5,973 nucleotides of DNA from Lachnospiraceae bacterium (GCA_003488965.1 DNJW01000203.1:1-5973); one strand, 5' to 3'; counted from the first letter of the stretch, positions 1 to 5,727 are shown. Made by a program: numbers and translations. The notes: generated by a model from the sequence alone, not told the origin.

Positions 1-102
1 GAACAGGGACACGATCAGCCGACAATTCAGCTAATCATGTCTTTTTTATTTCTTTTCATCTGGTACAATTCTGTACATCTGAAAAAGTATATAAGGGAAT
101 AA
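1..102 (+). CDS. Possible C-terminal tail of an upstream gene (partial)
   Basis: Frame 1 is open from the first base of the window to a TAA at 100-102, giving 33 codons. The middle of the peptide is hydrophobic (IMSFLFLFIWY), and it ends in a basic tail (HLKKYIRE), which would fit the last membrane segment of a membrane protein. I recognise no family. A stop-free run of this length can occur by chance, and frame 3 is also open to position 109, so the reading frame is not certain. If real, the gene would end 43 bp before the TnpV start. No convincing terminator or promoter is visible in between. Confidence 0.25.
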   Translation, partial: EQGHDQPTIQLIMSFLFLFIWYNSVHLKKYIRE

Positions 103-133
103 TGGGTTGAATCAACCAAAGCGAAAGTATGTC

Positions 134-139
134 AGGAGG
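134..139 (+). promoter_or_regulatory. Ribosome binding site that fixes the TnpV start
   Basis: AGGAGG sits 6 bases before the ATG at 146. It lies inside the longer frame that would begin at TTG 107. That upstream TTG has only a weak ribosome site, so the ATG at 146 is the likely start. Confidence 0.75.
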
Positions 140-145
140 AAAAGC

Positions 146-523
146 ATGGGTGAACTAAAGGAACGGATAACGGAAAATGGTATTGATTATATACTGGCAG
201 GGGATTATTATATTCCTGATTTGAAACTGCCGAAAGAAAATCGTCCGATTGGATATTTTGGTCGGCTGCACCGGGATTATCTGAAGCAGGAACATTCAGC
301 ACGTTACACAGCATTACTGCTGACTTGTGAATTATGGACATATCTTGCCGATTTGAACGAGCAGGCAGAGAAAAGGCTTGATATTATCATGGAGCAGATG
401 AAAACTGCTGAAGGAGTGACGGAGGAATTAAAAGCCAAAAATCAGTGGGAATGGATTCAGAAAATGAACAGTATCCGCTATCGGGCAGAAGAAATCGTGA
501 AAAATGAGATGATTTATATCTGA
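146..523 (+). CDS. tnpV: TnpV-family transposon-encoded protein
   Basis: A 125-aa soluble protein that I recognise as a member of the TnpV family, small proteins carried by many Firmicutes transposons and integrative elements and named after a gene of clostridial Tn4451. The family's biochemical role is not established to my knowledge. Recognition rests on the N-terminal DYYIPDL block (residues 20-26), the IGYFGRLHRDYL segment (35-46) and the C-terminal GVTEELKA...MNSIRYRAEEIV region (90-118). The middle and C-terminal parts look helical and charged. There is no signal peptide or membrane segment. The start at 146 is chosen for its AGGAGG site; an in-frame TTG at 107 would add 13 basic residues and lacks a good site. 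The next gene begins 20 bp downstream with its own ribosome site, so the two are probably co-transcribed. The gene is the main evidence that the window is mobile DNA. Confidence 0.88.
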   Translation: MGELKERITENGIDYILAGDYYIPDLKLPKENRPIGYFGRLHRDYLKQEHSARYTALLLTCELWTYLADLNEQAEKRLDIIMEQMKTAEGVTEELKAKNQWEWIQKMNSIRYRAEEIVKNEMIYI

Positions 524-543
524 TGTGACGGAGGGAAAGCAAT

Positions 544-912
544 ATGGATAAACAAATTTACATCACAGAAGAAGAATGGGAGAAGTGCCAAAAGGTAGCC
601 GATGCGTTTACGGAACTGTATGATATGGCGGATATTGTAGTGGTTGATGTTGGCAGATACGGTTTTGTGATGCTGAAATATTATAAGCCGCCGCATGGTT
701 TTGAGGAAGATGAAACTTTTATAGATAGCAGGACATTGTTTGAGGGATTATGGCAGGAATGGCTTGATATGAAGCTGTATATTATGGCAAGAGGTACTTC
801 TTTGATGGAAAAGGGGTATAAAAGTGTGTTTGAGAGCCTGCCAGAAGAAAAAAAATCGGTACTTATTGGGCGAAAATCCGATTTTGCAGAGAAAGCAGGG
901 ATATATCTGTAA
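544..912 (+). CDS. Hypothetical protein downstream of tnpV
   Basis: A 122-aa protein that I cannot assign to a function. It is acidic in its first half (TEEEWEKCQK at 8-17, EEDETFID at 54-61) and soluble. Residues 29-47 (ADIVVVDVGRYGFVMLKYY) look like two beta strands joined by a turn. The rest reads as amphipathic helices, including a tryptophan-containing segment at 67-75, and a lysine-rich end. The start is supported by GGAGGG at 530-535, 8 bases before the ATG. It follows tnpV by 20 bp with no terminator between them, so it probably belongs to the same mobile-element operon. It could be an accessory protein of the element, but nothing in the sequence shows a catalytic or DNA-binding motif. 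Confidence 0.75.
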   Translation: MDKQIYITEEEWEKCQKVADAFTELYDMADIVVVDVGRYGFVMLKYYKPPHGFEEDETFIDSRTLFEGLWQEWLDMKLYIMARGTSLMEKGYKSVFESLPEEKKSVLIGRKSDFAEKAGIYL

Positions 913-945
913 GATAGTGATTTCAAAAATGAGATAGATAAAGGG

Positions 946-986
946 ATGCGGTTCTTAAGCACTTGAAAATATTCGCCTAACCGCAT
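946..986. repeat. Perfect 8-bp inverted repeat around the regulatory-operon promoter
   Basis: ATGCGGTT at 946-953 is repeated in inverted orientation as AACCGCAT at 979-986, with 25 bases between the arms. The right arm fills the end of the promoter spacer and touches the first base of the -10 box, while the -35 box lies between the arms. No T-tract follows, so it is unlikely to be a terminator for the genes upstream. A protein bound to both arms would cover the promoter, which makes an operator plausible. The long loop makes a stable RNA hairpin less likely, and the left arm lies upstream of the predicted transcription start. Confidence 0.6.
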
Positions 987-991
987 ATAAT
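963..991 (+). promoter_or_regulatory. Sigma-A type promoter of the HTH/response regulator/kinase operon
   Basis: TTGAAA at 963-968 is followed, after a 17-base spacer, by a consensus TATAAT at 986-991. This matches the housekeeping promoter of Firmicutes in 11 of 12 positions with ideal spacing. Transcription would begin near 998-999, leaving a leader of about 28 bases before the ATG at 1027. The match is strong enough that basal expression of the signalling genes is expected unless something represses it. The overlapping inverted repeat at 946-986 is a candidate site for such control. Confidence 0.8.
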
Positions 992-1011
992 TATACTGAT
1001 AGAAGTTAGAG

Positions 1012-1017
1012 AAAGGG
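1012..1017 (+). promoter_or_regulatory. Ribosome binding site choosing ATG 1027 over ATG 1021
   Basis: AAAGGG ends 3 bases before the ATG at 1021 but 9 bases before the ATG at 1027. Normal spacing therefore favours 1027, which gives an N-terminus beginning MLEYISAPEAA. Confidence 0.6.
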
Positions 1018-1026
1018 TGAATGAAG

Positions 1027-1230
1027 ATGTTAGAGTATATTTCTGCCCCGGAAGCGGCGAAGAAATGGGGCATTTCAGAAAGACGGGTGCAAAAGCTATG
1101 TGAGGAAAACCGTATACCGGGCGTGGCAAAATTCAGCCGCTTGTGGTTGATACCAAAGGACGCTGAAAAGCCCGCTGACGGAAGATACAAGAAACGGGGT
1201 GAACGCATTGGTACGGATAGCGATATGTGA
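1027..1230 (+). CDS. Small helix-turn-helix DNA-binding protein (excisionase/MerR-like)
   Basis: A 67-aa protein made almost entirely of one winged helix-turn-helix of the excisionase/MerR-like type. The opening YISAPEAAKKWGIS (residues 4-17) forms the first helix and turn. ERRVQKLCEENRIPG (18-32) is the recognition helix and its end. VAKFSRLWLIPKDAEKP (33-49) is the wing with the typical W-L-I-P-K-D strand. Proteins of this kind are common in Firmicutes mobile elements and act as directionality factors or small transcription regulators. Here it is the first gene of a two-component operon rather than next to an integrase, so regulation is the more likely role. Its last 23 bases overlap the response regulator in another frame, and the tail after residue 55 is probably not part of the fold. 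An in-frame ATG at 1021 is an alternative start. Confidence 0.85.
   Translation: MLEYISAPEAAKKWGISERRVQKLCEENRIPGVAKFSRLWLIPKDAEKPADGRYKKRGERIGTDSDM
1196..1201 (+). promoter_or_regulatory. Ribosome binding site for the response regulator
   Basis: GGGGTG lies inside the 3' end of the HTH gene and is 6 bases before TTG 1208. A GTG at 1199 is in the same frame but overlaps this site and has little purine-rich sequence before it, so TTG 1208 is the preferred start. Confidence 0.5.
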
Positions 1231-1930
1231 TGATGATAAAGAAGCCGTCAAATATCATGGAGATATTGTGAAAAACTGTCTGCGCTCTTGTGGAATAGGT
1301 TATGAGATTGTAACCTATACACAAAGCAGCAATCTTCTTTTTGATATTACAGACGACTACTTTTTTTATGATTTGATTTTACTTGATATAGAAATGCCCG
1401 GAATGACAGGTATGGAATTATCTGAAAAGATCAAACCTCATTTACCAAATGTAAAGATTATTTTTATCACGTCGCATATTGAATATGCGATTGACGCTTT
1501 TGAGCTTTCTATTTTCCGTTATGTGCCAAAAAGCGACCTAAGTAATCGTCTGGTGTCCGCTGTGGTAGACGCTGCAAAACTGATTGAGTTAGAGGTTGGC
1601 AGGGAGTATATCATTCAAGCTGCCGGACGCATGGAAAAAATACCTTACAAAGACATTTTCTATATCCAGCGTGACGGCGGCAAAAATTCTATGATCTGTT
1701 CGTGTTTGGGAATATCGAAAGTTAGAAAAAGTTTGCAGCAGGTTTTTGATGAACTGCAAGCACAGGAATTTATTTTCATTGACCGGGGTTATATCGTGAA
1801 TATCATACAGATTATGAAAATCAGCGACAGCATGGCATATCTCAAAAATGGTGAAACGCTTCCAATCAGCCGTTCCCATTTGCAGGAAGTAAAAAAACAG
1901 ATAAACAGGTTTTGGGGGGCGCATATATGA
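1208..1930 (+). CDS. LytTR-family response regulator (AgrA-like)
   Basis: A 240-aa cytoplasmic response regulator with an N-terminal receiver domain and a C-terminal LytTR DNA-binding domain. In the receiver (about residues 2-120), the acidic pocket is CDDD at 7-10, and the phospho-accepting aspartate is D60 in LLDIEMPG. The conserved threonine is T88 in FITSH and the lysine is K108 in YVPK. The LytTR domain (about 132-233) shows the IPYKDIFYIQRDG strand, the SKVRKSLQQV helix, the FIFIDRGYIVNI block and the LPISRSH end. LytTR regulators bind paired direct repeats about 21 bp apart, and exactly such a pair lies at 3265-3294. The start is TTG 1208, giving MVRIAICDDD; GTG 1199 would add three residues. 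The 5' end overlaps the HTH gene by 23 bases, and the stop overlaps the kinase start as ATGA. The partner is almost certainly the GHKL kinase immediately downstream. Confidence 0.93.
   Translation: MVRIAICDDDKEAVKYHGDIVKNCLRSCGIGYEIVTYTQSSNLLFDITDDYFFYDLILLDIEMPGMTGMELSEKIKPHLPNVKIIFITSHIEYAIDAFELSIFRYVPKSDLSNRLVSAVVDAAKLIELEVGREYIIQAAGRMEKIPYKDIFYIQRDGGKNSMICSCLGISKVRKSLQQVFDELQAQEFIFIDRGYIVNIIQIMKISDSMAYLKNGETLPISRSHLQEVKKQINRFWGAHI
1914..1919 (+). promoter_or_regulatory. Ribosome binding site for the sensor kinase
   Basis: GGGGGG inside the last codons of the response regulator is 7 bases before ATG 1927. It favours 1927 over the in-frame TTG at 1912, which precedes this site. Confidence 0.55.
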
Positions 1931-3216
1931 TGACTTGGTATCAGATACTTTCATTCTTTTTTACAAATGGATTGCGGATATTTTTAGGGCTGTATCTTGT
2001 TATAACATTGCAGCAATTAACTGGAAACAGGAAAAAAGCAAGCGTCATTTCTGTATGTGCAGCAGCCTTTATTACCGTGCTGTCCTGTTTTACCATTCAA
2101 CAATTTTATCTGACAGGTATAGAAATAATTTTTGTAATACTGATTGCATATTATCTATATGCGGCGCAGCCCAGGGTGAGCCTGTTTCTCACTTTCTTTT
2201 ATGAAGCAACGGTTGCTTTGTGGGAATTTATTCTATCGGCTGGGCTGGGGGTTATCTTTCAATCAGACCGTTTTCTTGATATGCGGTCAAATGTATATAT
2301 AGCGGCAGTTTGGATTGTCCGGCTTTTTATGCTGGGAATTGCCTTTCTTACTGTGAAATCGCATAAAAGAAATGAAACGCTATCGTCGCGGATAATAGCT
2401 GGCATTGCAATAGCTGGTTTGTTGGGGGTAGTCCTCTTGTCCGGGCAGAATACCATAGCCATAAGTGACGATCAACTGACAACTTGGATTATCTTCTCTA
2501 TGTTAATCCTTGTAGCAATCTTGTTTTTCAACCTTAACCGCCAATATGAAATGGAAAAAAAGATTATGCTGCTTGAAAAAGAAAAAAATGCGTTATTGGA
2601 GCATGACTATCAGACCCTTAAAAATGTTTATGCCGCTAACGCAAAATTGTTCCATGACTTCCAAAATCATATTGATGTAGTGTATCACTATCTGTTACAA
2701 AATCATACAACGGAAGCCGCCCACTACATTGAAAATCTGCGTTCTCCAATACAGGAAATTACACAGACAGCATGGGTAGGCGATGAAGCCGTAGACTATC
2801 TAATCAACAGCAAGATTGCCCTTGCTGCTTCCCAAAATATACAGGTAGGTACAAACATTGAATTTCCACGCCACACCAATATACAAAGTGTTGACTTAGT
2901 TGCGATTTTAGGTAATCTTTTGGATAATGCCCTTGAAGCGATAAAAAATGAGAAAGATAGATTTCGCTTTGTCAATTTAACAATCCGCCGCATAAATGAT
3001 ATGCTGGTTATCAAGGTGGAAAACGGGTGCAGTGCTGCACCTACCGAAATGAACGGAAGTTTGCAGACTTCCAAAGCAGATAAAACCTTGCACGGCTGGG
3101 GACTTCAAAGCGTCCGTGCCGCCGCTGAACGCTATGACGGGACGATCGAAACAGAATACAGCAATCAGATATTCCGCGCTGTTGTCACATTATCTTTTGA
3201 AGCAGTAAAGGCATAA
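1927..3216 (+). CDS. GHKL-domain sensor histidine kinase (AgrC-like)
   Basis: A 429-aa membrane histidine kinase. The first 205 residues hold about seven hydrophobic segments (near 5-28, 39-58, 60-80, 84-112, 124-144, 156-174 and 186-203) with very short loops and no large extracellular domain. Sensing is therefore probably by the membrane part itself, as in AgrC-type receptors. A charged coiled coil follows (about 206-235). The phosphoacceptor is likely H243 in LFHDFQNH. The C-terminal GHKL ATPase has an N box (ILGNLLDNALEA, 327-338, with N330 and N334), a reduced G1 box (VENGCS, 364-369) and a glycine motif HGWGLQSV (389-396). The reduced G1 box is usual for this kinase group. The signal is not known; a peptide or membrane-active antibiotic is an inference from the ABC exporters downstream. 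The gene overlaps the regulator by ATGA, implying coupled translation, and ends 17 bp before a terminator. Confidence 0.92.
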   Translation: MMTWYQILSFFFTNGLRIFLGLYLVITLQQLTGNRKKASVISVCAAAFITVLSCFTIQQFYLTGIEIIFVILIAYYLYAAQPRVSLFLTFFYEATVALWEFILSAGLGVIFQSDRFLDMRSNVYIAAVWIVRLFMLGIAFLTVKSHKRNETLSSRIIAGIAIAGLLGVVLLSGQNTIAISDDQLTTWIIFSMLILVAILFFNLNRQYEMEKKIMLLEKEKNALLEHDYQTLKNVYAANAKLFHDFQNHIDVVYHYLLQNHTTEAAHYIENLRSPIQEITQTAWVGDEAVDYLINSKIALAASQNIQVGTNIEFPRHTNIQSVDLVAILGNLLDNALEAIKNEKDRFRFVNLTIRRINDMLVIKVENGCSAAPTEMNGSLQTSKADKTLHGWGLQSVRAAAERYDGTIETEYSNQIFRAVVTLSFEAVKA

Positions 3217-3233
3217 TCAATCTATCGGGAAAG

Positions 3234-3263
3234 CAGACCGTCCATGCTGGCGGTCTGTTTTTT
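3234..3263 (+). terminator. Intrinsic terminator ending the HTH/regulator/kinase operon
   Basis: CAGACCG (3234-3240) pairs with CGGTCTG (3251-3257). After one bulged T, CCA pairs with TGG around a TGC loop. Six T residues follow at 3258-3263. This is a textbook rho-independent terminator. It begins 17 bases after the kinase stop codon and separates the signalling operon from the transporter operon. Confidence 0.88.
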
Positions 3264-3264
3264 C

Positions 3265-3294
3265 ATGGACAAAAACCTACCGATTATGGACAAA
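3265..3294 (+). promoter_or_regulatory. Candidate LytTR regulator binding site: 9-bp direct repeats 21 bp apart
   Basis: ATGGACAAA occurs at 3265-3273 and again at 3286-3294, start to start exactly 21 bp, or two turns of B-DNA. LytTR-domain regulators such as AgrA and VirR are known to bind paired 9-bp direct repeats on one face of the helix with about this period. A LytTR regulator is encoded just upstream. The pair ends one base before the place where a -35 box would lie for the -10 candidate at 3319. This is the usual position of an activator that makes up for a weak -35. No other copy of the nonamer was seen in the window by eye. Confidence 0.7.
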
Positions 3295-3295
3295 G

Positions 3296-3329
3296 CGGAA
3301 GAAATGTCGCTTTTGCAGTATGCTATGAC
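3296..3329 (+). promoter_or_regulatory. Probable activator-dependent promoter of the ABC transporter operon
   Basis: TATGCT at 3319-3324 and, overlapping it, TATGAC at 3324-3329 preceded by TG are the best -10 candidates. The corresponding -35 positions (CGGAAG at 3296-3301 or GAAATG at 3301-3306) do not resemble TTGACA. A weak promoter directly downstream of the direct repeats fits one that needs the LytTR regulator. The exact start cannot be settled from sequence. Confidence 0.45.
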
Positions 3330-3371
3330 TGTAACAGAAACTTACACACAAAACGAAATGGAGGTTATCTT

Positions 3372-3548
3372 ATGCGTCATTTTTATTTTCGATTGATTTT
3401 GGGTATTGTCTGGCTGGCTGCTGCGGCTGTTAGTGCCGTGAAAGCAAATGTTTCATTTGCCGCCCTGTATGTTGTGCTGGGTATCGTATTTCTATGGTCT
3501 GCTTATTCAATTTGGAAAAAGGAAAAGGACAAAGACAAACGGGGGTAA
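3372..3548 (+). CDS. 58-aa two-helix membrane peptide
   Basis: A short gene with an excellent ribosome site (GGAGG at 3360-3364, 7 bases before the ATG) and a TAA at 3546-3548. The 58-aa product has two hydrophobic stretches, about residues 6-22 and 27-46, joined by a short turn containing one lysine and one asparagine (VKANV). It ends in a highly charged tail (KKEKDKDKRG) that would lie in the cytoplasm by the positive-inside rule. A hairpin in the membrane with both ends inside is the simplest topology. It is the first gene after the regulated promoter, and its stop is 4 bases before the ABC ATPase start, so it is co-transcribed with the exporter. I recognise no family. It could be an accessory subunit, an immunity peptide or a modulator of the kinase or transporter, but none of these is shown by sequence. 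Confidence 0.8.
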   Translation: MRHFYFRLILGIVWLAAAAVSAVKANVSFAALYVVLGIVFLWSAYSIWKKEKDKDKRG

Positions 3549-3552
3549 CATA

Positions 3553-4251
3553 ATGAACAACGGGAAAATGCTTGCCCTTAACGATTTGAGTGTGTGGTAT
3601 ACGCCGGGGAAGCCTGTTCTTGAAAAATTATCTATGGAGCTTGGAGCAAATGAAGTGATAGGACTGATCGGATTGAACGGGGCGGGCAAGACCACTTTTA
3701 TCAAAACGCTTTCTGGGCTACTTAACACTTTTCAAGTAAAAGCTGCTTGGTGGCAGGGAAAACCACTTTTGTTCCGTGACCGGGAATTTAAGAAAGAACG
3801 GTATGTTGTTTTTGCCGAAGATCATTCATTTCAATTTTTTACATTCCGCGAGTATGCTTCCTATGTGGCAGCGTCTTACGGCAGAAAGCTATCGGATATT
3901 GATGAATTGATACATGGTTTTCACTTTGAAGAATACACCGATGTTTTACTGAAAGAACTGTCAACGGGTAATCTGAAAAAGGCTTATTTAATTACAGCTT
4001 TTGCCTTGAAGCCAAAACTGCTTATATTGGACGAGCCTGTGAACGGGCTTGATTTTCAGAGTACCGAATACCTGTACCAGCAGATCGGCAGCTATCGGCA
4101 ATATGGAACAATCCTTTTTTCATCCCATATCCTTGAAAGTATCTGCCTTACGTCCGACCGGGTAGCGGTATTAGAACAGGGGCAGATAAAAAGATGTTTT
4201 GCAGGACAGGAAATCAAAGCAGAGAAAATACGGGAGGTATTAAAAGCATGA
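3553..4251 (+). CDS. ABC transporter ATP-binding protein
   Basis: A 232-aa ATPase subunit of an ABC exporter, acting on the cytoplasmic face of the membrane with the permease encoded next. Walker A is GLNGAGKT (40-47). The Q-loop region reads FAEDHSFQFF (87-96), with glutamate where many families have glutamine, as in NatA/BcrA-type exporters. The signature is LSTGN (136-140), a variant of LSGGQ. Walker B is LLILDEP (156-162) with catalytic E161. The D-loop is NGLD (164-167), and the switch histidine is H192 in SSHILE. All core parts are present; the protein is a little short because the C-terminal extension is small. The start at ATG 3553 follows GGGGG (3541-3545) by 7 bases. The frame stays open upstream to ATG 3448, but that stretch is the 58-aa gene read in another frame. 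The stop overlaps the permease start as ATGA. The substrate is unknown; antimicrobial peptide export is an inference. Confidence 0.92.
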   Translation: MNNGKMLALNDLSVWYTPGKPVLEKLSMELGANEVIGLIGLNGAGKTTFIKTLSGLLNTFQVKAAWWQGKPLLFRDREFKKERYVVFAEDHSFQFFTFREYASYVAASYGRKLSDIDELIHGFHFEEYTDVLLKELSTGNLKKAYLITAFALKPKLLILDEPVNGLDFQSTEYLYQQIGSYRQYGTILFSSHILESICLTSDRVAVLEQGQIKRCFAGQEIKAEKIREVLKA

Positions 4252-5483
4252 TTATTTTTCAAAACCTCTCAAAACAGCTTTTCGGCGCAAAGTATGAACA
4301 TGCTGTAAAAAGCCTTATTGCTTGCATTATCCTGTTTCTTGCTATCCATACCGCAGGAATTGAAATAGAGATTGCACCGTCTATTCTCTTGTTGACAGCT
4401 ACGGCTTTTTCAATGGGTATCATGTGGCAAACTCTTAATTCTTCGGGAAATGCAGACCGTATGACCGGGCTGTTTATGCTGCCATTTCGGAACAGGGAAA
4501 TGACATTTTCTCTTGTACTGGCATTTACAAGCTATACGTTGATTACCAAAACATTTCTTGTGCTGGCTTTGTTCTTCGCCGTACATAAATGGAGTGTGCC
4601 GCAAATTGCCGCGTCTTTGCTCTGTGCCTGTAATAGCTGTTTTTCGGCTGCTGCATGGTATACCATGACAAATGATGCTTCGCATCATTGGAGAAAAAAG
4701 TTTCTGCCTGTTTTCATTTTATGGGGCGGAGCAATTTTCGCGCCTATATTCCTTGTGCGGGAAACGGTGGTTATTTGTTTCATTATTTTTATAAGTATTC
4801 TCATTTCATTTGTAAGGTTAATGAAAGCAGACGCTTATATTTTCTATCACCCGGTATCGGCAAAACTTCTAATCAAACACACGAAAGGAACAGGAAGCAT
4901 ATTTCTATATTTGCTGCGCTATCTGATAACAAACAAAAACTATCTTTTGAATACTGCCGGATTGTGTGTGATCGCTGGTGTCATGCCATTCATATTAGGG
5001 CAATTCGAGGGAGTAAATGTTATGCCGCTGGGGTTTGCTGTTCTATGCCTAAATACCCCAATCTGTATATTGCTTTCCTGTGACCCCGGTTTAGAGCAAG
5101 CAGTCCGAACACTACCGGGACAGGCAAAACGCTTTTGCACAAATTATTGTTTTTTTATCTTTTCTGTCAATATGGCGGTAAACAGTGTTTATCTAATTAG
5201 CTGGCAAATAGGCAAAAGCGGCGTAAATAGTGCAGAAATCATTGCTGCGCTTATAATCGCGTTGCAAAGTGCTGTCTTGTCTGTTTTGTTGGAGTGGTTT
5301 TGTCCTGTCCGTAACTGGAAGATTGAAAATGATTTATGGCACCACCCGCGAAAGTATATTGTACCGCTGATTATGTTTTTGATTGCAGGGCTTATCGGTA
5401 TGTGGTCTATAAGTATATGGGTTTTGCTCTGCATTGTCATAGCTGAATGTTTCAGCTTATCACTTATCGTAAGGAGGATATAG
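4248..5483 (+). CDS. ABC exporter permease, multi-pass membrane protein
   Basis: A 411-aa very hydrophobic protein with about 12 predicted membrane segments, near residues 22-38, 42-60, 85-100, 101-113, 118-138, 152-170, 172-191, 233-250, 258-277, 298-319, 328-350 and 370-407 (the last probably two helices). A basic cytoplasmic loop lies between residues 191 and 230. The segment FMLPFRNREMTFS (76-88) resembles the loop ahead of a helix in ABC-2-type permeases, where a short LP motif is common, but assignment to a named family is not certain. The length and position right after the ATPase support a one-chain membrane domain that dimerises. The start at 4248 overlaps the ATPase stop by ATGA and has GGGAGG at 4232-4237, 10 bases upstream. 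A longer frame from 4194 would run inside the ATPase gene and is not favoured. Confidence 0.85.
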   Translation: MIIFQNLSKQLFGAKYEHAVKSLIACIILFLAIHTAGIEIEIAPSILLLTATAFSMGIMWQTLNSSGNADRMTGLFMLPFRNREMTFSLVLAFTSYTLITKTFLVLALFFAVHKWSVPQIAASLLCACNSCFSAAAWYTMTNDASHHWRKKFLPVFILWGGAIFAPIFLVRETVVICFIIFISILISFVRLMKADAYIFYHPVSAKLLIKHTKGTGSIFLYLLRYLITNKNYLLNTAGLCVIAGVMPFILGQFEGVNVMPLGFAVLCLNTPICILLSCDPGLEQAVRTLPGQAKRFCTNYCFFIFSVNMAVNSVYLISWQIGKSGVNSAEIIAALIIALQSAVLSVLLEWFCPVRNWKIENDLWHHPRKYIVPLIMFLIAGLIGMWSISIWVLLCIVIAECFSLSLIVRRI

Positions 5484-5487
5484 CACC

Positions 5488-5709
5488 ATGAAGAATACCA
5501 AACGCTGTCCTAAATGCAGCTCACAAAATATTGTCCGTGTTCCCGATAACCAAAACCGTCATGCCAGCGGGAACAATATTTATACTTCTACCTTTACATT
5601 GATGAAAAAAATCCCGGTTATACGCTATGTCTGCTGCGATTGCGGATATGTGGAGAATTGGGTGGAAACGCAAAAAGAACGTGATGAAATTAAGCGCACA
5701 TTTGGATAA
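5488..5709 (+). CDS. Small zinc-ribbon protein
   Basis: A 73-aa protein with two CxxC pairs, C7-P-K-C10 and C49-C-D-C52, set about 40 residues apart: a typical zinc-ribbon arrangement that should bind one Zn(II). C50 is an extra cysteine in the second knuckle. Between the pairs lies a polar region (DNQNRHASGNN, 20-30) followed by a strand-like stretch (IYTSTFTLMKKIPVIRYV), which may form the ribbon's beta sheet. The end is charged (ETQKERDEIKR). There is no membrane segment or signal peptide, so it is cytoplasmic. AAGGAGG at 5471-5477 is 10 bases before the ATG. The gene starts 4 bases after the permease stop and ends 18 bases before the next ABC ATPase, so it sits inside one operon between two exporters. 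Its role is unknown: it could bind nucleic acid or act as an adaptor. Confidence 0.82.
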   Translation: MKNTKRCPKCSSQNIVRVPDNQNRHASGNNIYTSTFTLMKKIPVIRYVCCDCGYVENWVETQKERDEIKRTFG

Positions 5710-5727
5710 TGAAAGGAGGGTTGCAAA

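Noticed and set aside
41..95. Possible promoter for tnpV (TACAAT at 64-69 or TATATA at 88-93)
   Set aside because: Neither has a recognisable -35 at normal spacing, and AT-rich sequence produces such -10 look-alikes often.
946..986. Intrinsic terminator for the tnpV block
   Set aside because: The arms are 25 bases apart and no T-tract follows; the arms overlap a strong promoter instead.
681..1208. 175-codon open frame on the - strand
   Set aside because: It runs antisense across the 122-aa gene, the promoter and the HTH gene, which have good ribosome sites and recognisable content; the translation shows no domain.
1589..1954. 121-codon open frame on the - strand
   Set aside because: It is antisense to the LytTR domain of the response regulator and has no independent support.
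3244..3252. Possible third repeat 21 bp upstream of the ATGGACAAA pair
   Set aside because: Only the leading ATG matches, and the segment forms the loop and stem of the terminator.
3448..3552. N-terminal extension of the first ABC ATPase
   Set aside because: These 35 codons overlap the 58-aa membrane gene in another frame; the ATPase fold and ribosome site both fit ATG 3553.
4194..4247. N-terminal extension of the permease
   Set aside because: It would lie inside the ATPase 3' end; the ATGA overlap at 4248 with GGGAGG upstream is the normal arrangement.
4688..5083. 131-codon open frame on the + strand within the permease gene
   Set aside because: It is a frame-shifted reading of the permease; the permease frame gives regular membrane helices, whereas this one gives no coherent protein.
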